5,497 nt of DNA from Acidimicrobiia bacterium. GTDB taxonomy: Bacteria > Actinomycetota > Acidimicrobiia > Acidimicrobiales > Poriferisodalaceae. The notes beneath the pieces are model-generated. The model did no database searches, had not been told where the DNA came from, and was given only the letters and a program-made list of their open reading frames with translations. Numbering within the stretch: position 1 is the stretch's first letter; every line of letters begins with the position of its first letter. This document shows positions 1-5,187 of this stretch, piece after piece. Made by a program: the position numbers and the translations under genes. The stretch covers positions 1 through 5,497 of the forward strand of contig JALSTE010000025.1 in assembly GCA_026983855.1 (NCBI GenBank). The letters run 5' to 3'.

Positions 1-74
1 CGGAATCAAACCGGGGGTCAGGCCCTAGTCTCGGCCTCGAACCGGTTGCTCAGGCTAGTCAGCCGGCGGGGATC

Positions 75-86
75 AGGAGGGGGAGA
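75..86 (+). promoter_or_regulatory. Strong Shine-Dalgarno that sets the start at 88
   Basis: AGGAGGGGGAGA runs directly up to near the ATG at 88, with the AGGAGG core 7 bases from the start codon. It is the best ribosome binding site in the window and argues against the TTG at 46 or an entry from further left. Confidence 0.75.
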
Positions 87-87
87 G

Positions 88-546
88 ATGACCCAGGGCA
101 CTTCACCGGGGGAGACCGGGGGGAGTTCCTCGCTGGAGGACATACTCGCCCGCCTCAACGCGGTTCGCGAGGCCATCGAGGAGACGCCCCGCGGGGATTA
201 CGCCCGCCGGGCCGACCTGCGGGAGGAGCAGCTCCGGTTGCGGGAGGAGGCCCGGGACTACCGCAGGATCCACGGCGACGGTCGGTCGGTGGCCGATCTG
301 CGGGCGGAGCTGGAGTCCCTCCGGGCCCGGGCCCGGGAGGTGAGGGGCCGACGCATAAACCCCGGGGTGATGGCCGGTGGTTCGCACGGGGGTGACCTCA
401 GCGGGATCGAGATGGTGAGACTCAACCGGGCCGTGGAGGAGGGTGGCGGCCTGCCCGACCTGGAGGATCGGATCCTGACCCTCGAGCGGCAGCTGGAGGA
501 GAGGGCCGGGCCCGGTCCCGGGCACGGGGAGGGTGGCGGCTCCTGA
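88..546 (+). CDS. Small helix-rich hypothetical protein
   Basis: A 152-residue protein that I do not recognise. The sequence shows no signal peptide, no membrane segment and no cysteine. It is very rich in Glu, Arg, Leu and Gly. Likely helices, possibly coiled coils, lie at about residues 15-33 (SSLEDILARLNAVREAI), 37-60, 66-87 (VADLRAELESLRARAREVR) and 124-138 (DLEDRILTLERQLEE). They are separated by a Gly-rich loop near 92-106, and the protein ends in a Gly/Pro tail (GPGPGHGEGGGS). The start at 88 is chosen because AGGAGG lies 7 bases upstream. The frame is open back to the left window edge, so a longer N-terminus cannot be strictly excluded, but the added residues look non-coding. A 125-bp gap separates it from paaG, so it need not share the paa operon. 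The composition suggests a cytoplasmic helical or scaffold-type protein; no function is claimed. Confidence 0.7.
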   Translation: MTQGTSPGETGGSSSLEDILARLNAVREAIEETPRGDYARRADLREEQLRLREEARDYRRIHGDGRSVADLRAELESLRARAREVRGRRINPGVMAGGSHGGDLSGIEMVRLNRAVEEGGGLPDLEDRILTLERQLEERAGPGPGHGEGGGS

Positions 547-624
547 GAATTGCACCGGGGCATGGACACGGTGGGTGTCGCGGTCGGTCGATCCCGTCGA
601 TGAACTGATACCATTTTCCCGGCA

Positions 625-636
625 CCTGGCGCCAGG
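625..636. promoter_or_regulatory. Perfect 12-bp palindrome upstream of paaG (candidate operator)
   Basis: CCTGGCGCCAGG is a perfect inverted repeat 35 bases before the paaG start codon. It is flanked by the short inverted pair GATAC (607-611) and GTATC (639-643), whose centre is offset by about 5 bases from that of the palindrome. TACCAT at 609-614 could serve as a -10 box, but I see no convincing -35. The position between promoter and gene fits a repressor site, for example for PaaX encoded two genes on, or for a TetR-type PaaR as in some other bacteria. The match to any known PaaX site is not evident, so the assignment to a regulator is inference. Confidence 0.35.
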
Positions 637-671
637 ATGTATCGGATCGGGGCCGGGGGAAACGAGGAGAG

Positions 672-1490
672 ATGGCCGACCAGGCTGAACCGGAGGGGCC
701 CGACGCCACCCCGGTCCTGTACCAACTGGACGGGGGGGTGGCGACCATCACCCTCAATCGACCCCGGACACTCAACAGCTTCACCGTGGCCCAGCACGAG
801 GCCCTCACCGACGCCCTGGATCGGGCCGCGGGCGACGAGACGGTGAGGGTCGTGATCCTGACCGGAGCCGGTCGGGGGTTCAGTGCCGGGCAGGATCTCT
901 CCGAGGTCACCACCCGACCCGGTGACGGGCTGCCCGGACTCCGGGAGACCCTCGAACTCCGCTACAACCCCCTGATTCGGACCATCAGCGAATTCCCCAA
1001 GCCGGTCATCTGCGCCGTGAACGGAGTCGCCGCCGGAGCGGGGGCGAACCTGGCCCTGGCCTGCGATCTGGTGTTCGCCGCCCGCTCGGCGAAGTTCATC
1101 GAGCCCTTCTGCAACCTGGGTCTGGTCCCCGACGCCGGGGGATCGTGGGTTCTGCCCCGTCTGGTGGGTCGGGCCCGGGCGTTGGGCATGAGCCTGTTGG
1201 GCGGTCCGGTGTCGGCGGAGCAGGCCGAGGAGTGGGGCCTCATCTGGAGGTGTGTCGATGACGACGCCCTGGAGGCCGAGGTGGCGGGGGTCGCCCGCCG
1301 ACTGGCCGAGGGTCCCACCGCCGGTCTGGTGGCCACCCGCAGGGCCATCGACGCCGCGGCCACCAACGACCTGAGCACCCAGTTGGATCTGGAACGTGAT
1401 CTCCAGGAGAGCTGTGGGAGGACCCACGACTACTCCGAAGGGGTGGAGGCGTTCAACGCCAAGAGGCCTCCCCGGTTCATCGGGAGATGA
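672..1490 (+). CDS. paaG: PaaG, 1,2-epoxyphenylacetyl-CoA isomerase
   Basis: A 272-residue crotonase-fold enzyme close in length to E. coli PaaG (262). In the aerobic phenylacetate pathway PaaG isomerises the unstable ring-1,2-epoxyphenylacetyl-CoA to oxepin-CoA in the cytoplasm; it is also known to act on a later double-bond isomer. Visible signatures are LNRPRTLNSF at 28-37, the GRGFSAGQDL block at 68-76, which forms one half of the oxyanion hole, PKPVICAVNGVAAGAGANLA at 109-128 for the other half, and GLVPDAGGSWVLPR at 150-163. Asp154 in the last block matches the catalytic aspartate of PaaG. The tail STQLDLERDLQ...GVEAFNAKRPPRF is typical of the family and extends to residue 269. The ATG at 672 follows AGGAG at 665-669 with tight spacing. 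The gene overlaps paaX by four bases. The other possibility is a generic enoyl-CoA hydratase, but the sequence pattern and the paaX neighbour favour PaaG. Confidence 0.93.
   Translation: MADQAEPEGPDATPVLYQLDGGVATITLNRPRTLNSFTVAQHEALTDALDRAAGDETVRVVILTGAGRGFSAGQDLSEVTTRPGDGLPGLRETLELRYNPLIRTISEFPKPVICAVNGVAAGAGANLALACDLVFAARSAKFIEPFCNLGLVPDAGGSWVLPRLVGRARALGMSLLGGPVSAEQAEEWGLIWRCVDDDALEAEVAGVARRLAEGPTAGLVATRRAIDAAATNDLSTQLDLERDLQESCGRTHDYSEGVEAFNAKRPPRFIGR
1487..1490 (+). promoter_or_regulatory. ATGA stop/start overlap coupling paaG and paaX
   Basis: The ATG of paaX shares bases with the TGA of paaG (ATGA), and a second in-frame ATG follows at 1490. A GGGAG stands at 1482-1486. This arrangement is typical of translational coupling: ribosomes ending paaG can restart on paaX. 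If initiation is at 1490 instead, PaaX loses only one residue and the GGGAG has a better spacing. Confidence 0.8.
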
Positions 1491-2377
1491 TGGAGGCCCC
1501 CGCCCGACTGGAGCGGGGTACCAGGTCCCTGCTCATAACCATCTTCGGCGACTCGATCATGCCCCGTGGCGGATCGGTGTGGTTGGGCAGTCTGATCACC
1601 CTCGCCGCCGGGCTGGATGTCAACGAGAGACTCGTGCGGACGACGATGAACCGACTGTCCATCGACGGGTGGTTCGATACCGAACAGCACGGGCGGCGCA
1701 GCTACTACCGGCCCACCGAGGAGTCCCGGATCGACTTCGAGGCCGCCGAGCGGCGGATCTACCACAACCCGCCCGAGGACTGGGACGGTTCATGGACCCT
1801 GGTGATGGTGGGATCGGAGGACCTGTCCTCGGGGGAGAGGGCGGAGTTGCGCCGGAGGCTCCACTGGGCGGGGTTCCGGGCCGTGGCCCCCAACGTCATG
1901 GGTCACCCCACGGTGCCGGCGGCCACGGTGGGCCAGATCCTCGAGGGGCGGGGGGTCGGGGGGGTGGTGCCGGTGATCGAGGGGGTCCTCTCCGATGTCG
2001 GGGCCGACGCCCGGGACCTGGTCCGTCGGGCCTTCTCCCTCGACGGCCTCGAGGACGGCTACGCCGAGTTCATCGCCACCGGGAGTGAATGGCGGGCCGA
2101 ACTGATCGGCCACCGACCACCGCCCGCCAGGGCGTGGGAGATCCACACCCGGATGGTTCATCAGCTGCGTCGGCTGCGTCTGGCCGACCCCCTGCTTCCG
2201 ACGGAGTTGCTGCCGGGGGATTGGATCGGGGCCCGGGCCTTCGACCTGGCGGGGGAGATCCACCGTCTGACCGACGCCGGCGCCGACGAGCACCTGTCGA
2301 GGACGGCGGAGAACGCCCGGGGGCCCCTGACCCGGGGGACGGGCCCCCAACCGGCGAGGTTCGCTCCCCCATCCTGA
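1487..2377 (+). CDS. paaX: PaaX family transcriptional repressor of phenylacetate genes
   Basis: A 296-residue protein, slightly shorter than E. coli PaaX (316). PaaX proteins bind paa promoters and are released by phenylacetyl-CoA, the first pathway intermediate. The N-terminal winged helix-turn-helix lies at about 14-88: SLLITIFGDS, RGGSVWLGSL (27-36), the ERLVRTTMNRL recognition region (47-57), GWFDTEQHGRRSYY (61-74) and a wing. The middle domain starts near DWDGSWTLVM (98-107) and includes HWAGFRAVAPNVMGHP. The family C-terminal block DPLLPTELLPGDW is at 234-246. After about 272 the tail becomes low-complexity (ENARGPLTRGTGPQP) and is probably disordered. It is co-transcribed and translationally coupled with paaG, so the repressor is probably made from the operon it controls. 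Family assignment is firm; the target sites and effector here are inferred from the family. Confidence 0.93.
   Translation: MMEAPARLERGTRSLLITIFGDSIMPRGGSVWLGSLITLAAGLDVNERLVRTTMNRLSIDGWFDTEQHGRRSYYRPTEESRIDFEAAERRIYHNPPEDWDGSWTLVMVGSEDLSSGERAELRRRLHWAGFRAVAPNVMGHPTVPAATVGQILEGRGVGGVVPVIEGVLSDVGADARDLVRRAFSLDGLEDGYAEFIATGSEWRAELIGHRPPPARAWEIHTRMVHQLRRLRLADPLLPTELLPGDWIGARAFDLAGEIHRLTDAGADEHLSRTAENARGPLTRGTGPQPARFAPPS
2319..2348 (+). other. Strong GC stem within the 3' end of paaX
   Basis: GGGGGCCC at 2319-2326 pairs perfectly with GGGCCCCC at 2341-2348 across a 14-base loop. It ends 26 bases before the paaX stop. It could slow ribosomes or protect the mRNA 3' end, or simply reflect extreme GC content in a low-complexity tail. 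There is no U-tract. Confidence 0.3.
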
Positions 2378-2393
2378 CGCCACGGAGGCCGTC

Positions 2394-2421
2394 GGGAGCC
2401 TGATGCCCGCTCCCCGGAGCG
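2394..2421 (+). terminator. Weak alternative hairpins after paaX
   Basis: GGGAGC at 2394-2399 can pair with GCTCCC at 2409-2414 (9-base loop). The competing fold CGCTCC/GGAGCG at 2408-2421 has a very tight loop. Either starts within 17 to 31 bases of the paaX stop. No run of T follows, so this is at best an intrinsic terminator of the U-less type seen in some high-GC bacteria. Confidence 0.3.
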
Positions 2422-2514
2422 CCCCGCACCCGGGCCCTCACATCACGGAGAGTGGTTGTTGACACCAATCCCCGTGGTCGGAGGTGGGTCAGTCCGGTGG
2501 GGTGATGGGGCGCG

Positions 2515-2543
2515 GTGTCATCGGGGAAACCTTGAAATAGGCT
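2515..2543 (+). promoter_or_regulatory. Candidate promoter for the exported propeller protein gene
   Basis: GTGTCA (2515-2520) and TAGGCT (2538-2543) are separated by 17 bases, a normal spacing for the main sigma factor. TAGGCT resembles -10 boxes common in actinobacteria. Transcription would begin near 2550, leaving a leader of about 110 bases. A full TTGACA also occurs at 2459-2464, but it has no acceptable -10 at the right distance. Confidence 0.4.
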
Positions 2544-2569
2544 CGGGTGCGGCCGATTCGGAGTCCGAT

Positions 2570-2585
2570 CGCGGGCAGTCCCGCG
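2570..2585 (+). other. Hairpin in the leader of the propeller protein gene
   Basis: CGCGGG at 2570-2575 pairs with CCCGCG at 2580-2585 around a CAGT tetraloop. A smaller bulged stem (TCGG/CCGA core) sits just upstream near 2555-2570 and a short GGGA/TCCC stem follows near 2633-2644. The leader is therefore potentially structured, but it matches no riboswitch class that I know. Confidence 0.3.
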
Positions 2586-2651
2586 TCGAGAGAGTCGAAT
2601 TTGGTTGCAGCAGAGGAACCTCCCCACCACTGGGAGTGTTCCCGGGCGGAC

Positions 2652-2664
2652 AGGAGCGATGGTG
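2652..2664 (+). promoter_or_regulatory. Ribosome binding site and ambiguous ATG/GTG start
   Basis: AGGAG at 2652-2656 is followed by CG and then ATGGTG. The ATG at 2659 is only 2 bases from the motif, whereas the GTG at 2662 is 5 bases away and better placed. The protein differs by one residue. A TTG further up at 2605 in the same frame has no ribosome binding site. Confidence 0.6.
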
Positions 2665-5124
2665 AACCCATCAGGAAAGAGCAGGTCGAGTCGGATCATC
2701 GCCGTGGCCGGAGCGGTGATGCTCCTGGCCACGATGTTCCTGGTCAACGCCACCATCCGACCCGGCGGGGCCGTTCAACCCCCCGGGTTCGAGATACCGA
2801 CCGTACCCCGTGATGACACGCCGGTGGCCACCAACGGTCGGGTCTACGCCGGGGCCCAGGTGGGCAACCGAATCCTGGTGGGGGGTACGTTCACGTCGAT
2901 CGAGCCCCAGAACGGCCAGACCCCGATCAGCCAGTCCTATCTCTACGTGTACGACCGGGTGACCGGGGCCCTGGACACCTCGCTGCTGCTGCAACTCGAT
3001 GGTCCGGTCTACGTGATCACCCCGGCGGCGGAGGCCGACCAGGTGTACATAGGCGGCAAGTTCAATACCGTCGCCGGTGTAACCCGTCGCAAGATAGCCA
3101 AGGTGGACCTCAACACCGGGCAGGTCGTGAGTTCCTTCGTGGCCCAGTCCGACGGTGTGGTGCGCGACATAGCTGTCTCCGGTGGTCGGGTCTACATGAC
3201 CGGCGGATTCAGTTCGGTCAACGGGACCAGCCGCAACGGCCTGGCGGCGGTGGACCCCACCACCGGGGCCGTGGCCGCCGACTTCAACCTGCCCCTCACC
3301 ACCTACATCGGCCAGATCGGGGGTCCGATCGGTCAGCGCATCGCGGTGACCCCCGACGGGAACACCCTCATAGTCATGCACCGGGCCCGGTACATCGGCG
3401 GCTTGGAGCGCCGCGGTGTGGCCATGGTCGACATCTCCGTCAGCCCGGCGGCGGTCAAGCCCTGGCGCACCCACCTGTGGGACGGAACCGTGGTCAGCAT
3501 CGCCGACGGCGAGGTCTCCCCCGACGGCAGCTACCTGGTGGTCTCGGGCGGCTGGGGCGATTCACCCCCCTGGCGGGACACCACCATCGCCTTCCCGGTG
3601 GCGGGAGGCGACAACACCGACTACCTGTGGGTCACCCGGGACTTCGACACCGATTTCGCCCTGGGGATCTCCGACACCGCGGTGTACATCGGTGGCCACT
3701 TCTGCTGGACCGAGGGCCCCGACGCCGCCGACCCCTGGCCCAATCCGGCCCACTCCTCGGGTAAGTGTCCGAACAAGCCCGAGATCGCCGACGGGACCGT
3801 CTACCGCAACACCATCGCCGCCCTGGATCCGGCCACCGGACACGCCATCGAGTGGGTCCCGTGGTCCGACGCCAACAACGGCATCCGCTCCATCGAGGTG
3901 GTTCCCGCCGGACTGCTGGTGGGAGGCGACCAGACCTGGACCTCCGACATCCGTACCGGACGGAGTGCCCTGTTCGACGTGAACGACGTGGGGCCCGAGG
4001 ATCTGGCCCTGGTGGGCACCTCCACCCAGTCCTCGACGAACTCCCCCCGGGTGGCGGAGAGGGCCGCCGACGGTGGTCGCGAGGGCGAGTACTTCACCGA
4101 GACCCTCTCCCAGACCCAGGTCGAGACCCAACCCTGGTGGGAGAGTGACCTGGGGGCGGTGAAGGACATCGGCACCGTGAAACTGTGGAACACCAGCGAG
4201 GCCGAGGCCTCCGACCTGGCCAATGTGTGGATCTTCGTCAGCGACACCCCCTTCACCTCCACCGATCCGGCCGTCACCCAGAACCAGGCCGGAGTGTCGA
4301 GCTGGTACCTGTCGGGCACCCAGGGTCGGGAGACGGTCGTGTCCATCGGGAGGACCGGACGCTACGTGAGGGTCCAGCTCAACGGCACCGCCGCCCTGAC
4401 CCTGTCCGAGGTCCAGGTGTTCGAGGGGGCGCCCCCCGACACCCAGGCCCCCTCCTCGGTGATCGACCAGCCCCTGGCCGATGAGGTGGTGCCCTCCCCG
4501 GTGTCGATCACCGGGACCGCAACCGACAACGTCGGGGTGACCCAGGTGATCGTCGAGGTCCGCAACCGGGACACGGGTCAGTGGTTGCGCGACGACGGAA
4601 CCCTGGGTTCGTGGATGGAGTTGCAGGCCACCCTGGGTACCCCGGGGGGCACCTCCACCACCTGGCAGTACGACACCCCCACCATGCCCGATGGCCGCTA
4701 CCGGGTGTACGTGAGGGCGGTCGACGCTGCCGGGAACCAGCAGGTGAAGATCAACCGCAAGTTCGTGGTGGCCGCCAACGGGGCCGACACCGAGGCCCCG
4801 GTGGCGGTGATCGACCAGCCGGTGGCCGACTCCACCATCCCCTCCCCGGTCACCATGTCGGGTACGGCCACGGACAACGTGGGTGTGACCCAGGTGGTGG
4901 TCGAACTGCGCAACCGGGACACGGGTCAGTGGTTGCGGGACGACGGAACCCTGGGTTCGTGGATGGAGTTGCAGGCCACCCTGGGTACCCCGGGGGGCAC
5001 CTCCACGACCTGGCAGTACGTGACCCCGACCCTGCCGGCGGGGCGCTACAAGATGTTCATCAAGGGAGTCGACGCCGCCGGGAACCTCCAGACCGAGGTG
5101 ATCCGCAAGTTCCAGATCAGCTGA
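2659..5124 (+). CDS. Exported delta-60 propeller / F5/8C / Ig-like protein
   Basis: An 821-residue secreted or cell-surface protein. Residues 1-33 form a signal peptide: basic KSRSSR, then a hydrophobic IIAVAGAVMLLATMFLV, with likely cleavage after VNA or after GGA. Residues about 48-440 hold delta-60 (DUF5122-like) beta-propeller repeats marked by VGGTF (74), IGGKF (131), TGGFS (181) and IGGHF (345), each followed by an LxxVDxxTG-type strand. About 450-592 resembles an F5/8 type C (discoidin-like, sugar-binding fold) domain: STQSSTNSPRVAERAADGG, QPWWESDLGAV, VFVSDTPFTS-like text (WIFVSDTPFTS), RYVRVQL and LSEVQVF. Residues 594-709 and 710-821 are two Ig-like modules, each beginning DTxAP and containing GTATDNVGVTQV. 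The only cysteines are 349 and 370, probably a disulfide. There is no LPXTG or C-terminal membrane anchor, so attachment would rely on carbohydrate binding. It probably has its own promoter. No catalytic motif is visible; function unknown, likely adhesion or polysaccharide binding. Confidence 0.88.
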   Translation: MVNPSGKSRSSRIIAVAGAVMLLATMFLVNATIRPGGAVQPPGFEIPTVPRDDTPVATNGRVYAGAQVGNRILVGGTFTSIEPQNGQTPISQSYLYVYDRVTGALDTSLLLQLDGPVYVITPAAEADQVYIGGKFNTVAGVTRRKIAKVDLNTGQVVSSFVAQSDGVVRDIAVSGGRVYMTGGFSSVNGTSRNGLAAVDPTTGAVAADFNLPLTTYIGQIGGPIGQRIAVTPDGNTLIVMHRARYIGGLERRGVAMVDISVSPAAVKPWRTHLWDGTVVSIADGEVSPDGSYLVVSGGWGDSPPWRDTTIAFPVAGGDNTDYLWVTRDFDTDFALGISDTAVYIGGHFCWTEGPDAADPWPNPAHSSGKCPNKPEIADGTVYRNTIAALDPATGHAIEWVPWSDANNGIRSIEVVPAGLLVGGDQTWTSDIRTGRSALFDVNDVGPEDLALVGTSTQSSTNSPRVAERAADGGREGEYFTETLSQTQVETQPWWESDLGAVKDIGTVKLWNTSEAEASDLANVWIFVSDTPFTSTDPAVTQNQAGVSSWYLSGTQGRETVVSIGRTGRYVRVQLNGTAALTLSEVQVFEGAPPDTQAPSSVIDQPLADEVVPSPVSITGTATDNVGVTQVIVEVRNRDTGQWLRDDGTLGSWMELQATLGTPGGTSTTWQYDTPTMPDGRYRVYVRAVDAAGNQQVKINRKFVVAANGADTEAPVAVIDQPVADSTIPSPVTMSGTATDNVGVTQVVVELRNRDTGQWLRDDGTLGSWMELQATLGTPGGTSTTWQYVTPTLPAGRYKMFIKGVDAAGNLQTEVIRKFQIS
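4561..4672 (+). repeat. Near-identical Ig core, copy 1
   Basis: This 112-base block matches 4909-5020 with only two differences (C/G at 4590 and C/G at 4659), both synonymous. It encodes 37 identical residues (635-671, from RNRDTG to TWQY). Confidence 0.92.
4909..5020 (+). repeat. Near-identical Ig core, copy 2
   Basis: This is the second copy of the 112-base core, offset by 348 bases, at residues 751-787. The sequence on either side has diverged much more than the core, as described in the findings. Confidence 0.92.
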
Positions 5125-5132
5125 GCGTTCCC

Positions 5133-5161
5133 GGCTCCGGCCGCCACGGCGGACCGGGGCC
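5133..5161. terminator. Strong GC hairpin between convergent genes
   Basis: The left arm 5133-5145 (GGCTCCGGCCGCC) pairs with 5148-5161 to give about 12-13 base pairs, including one G-U wobble on the plus-strand transcript and a single bulged A at 5153. It starts 8 bases after the stop of the propeller gene. It has no U-tract on either strand. Its position between two converging stops fits a bidirectional terminator of the U-poor type seen in high-GC genomes. Confidence 0.6.
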
Positions 5162-5164
5162 TCG

Positions 5165-5187
5165 GCTGACCGGGCGGTCGGGTCAGC
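5165..5187. terminator. Second stem, overlapping the paaE stop
   Basis: GCTGACC at 5165-5171 is the exact inverse of GGTCAGC at 5181-5187, with a 9-base loop. The right arm contains the paaE stop codon (5183-5185, read on the minus strand). Together with the hairpin at 5133 it forms a tandem hairpin array for the paaE transcript. No U-tract is present. Confidence 0.4.

Larger units (their letters stand above)
4438..5121 (+). repeat. Two tandem Ig-like modules, 116-codon period
   Basis: Module 1 starts at Asp594 (4438) and module 2 at Asp710 (4786), exactly 348 bases apart. Both run DTxAP, VIDQP, PSPV, GTATDNVGVTQV, RNRDTGQWLRDDGTLGSW, TWQY, GRY, VDAAGN, RKF. The second ends the protein, 112 residues long. 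Such modules are usually spacers or adhesive stalk units in secreted bacterial proteins. Confidence 0.9.

Noticed and set aside
25..60. CTAGTC repeated at 25-30 and 55-60, possible -10 boxes (TAGTCT, TAGTCA) before the first gene
   Set aside because: A six-base repeat is easily due to chance and neither copy has a recognisable -35. A promoter here is possible but cannot be supported.
258..1427. Long minus-strand open frame of 389 codons opposite the first gene and paaG
   Set aside because: It is a shadow of GC-rich coding DNA. Its translation is Gly/Pro/Arg-rich with no domain, and it lies across two supported plus-strand genes and the palindrome region.
2459..2464. Perfect TTGACA as a -35 box
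   Set aside because: No TAnnnT-like -10 appears 16-19 bases downstream (the stretch is GGTCGGAGGTGGGT). GTGTCA/TAGGCT further down is a better pair.
2605..2658. Longer N-terminus for the propeller protein from TTG 2605, which would include an LPTTG motif
   Set aside because: There is no ribosome binding site before the TTG, while AGGAG stands before 2659. The LPTTG would lie at the N-terminus, not at the C-terminus where sortase signals work, so it is a coincidence in untranslated leader.
3801..4346. Minus-strand open frames opposite the propeller gene
   Set aside because: The plus-strand frame encodes recognisable domains throughout. The opposite frames have no ribosome binding site or known motif and reflect high GC content.
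4561..5020. CRISPR or mobile-element interpretation of the direct repeats
   Set aside because: There are only two copies, they are in frame, 348 bases apart and inside one protein gene with a regular domain period. This is domain duplication.
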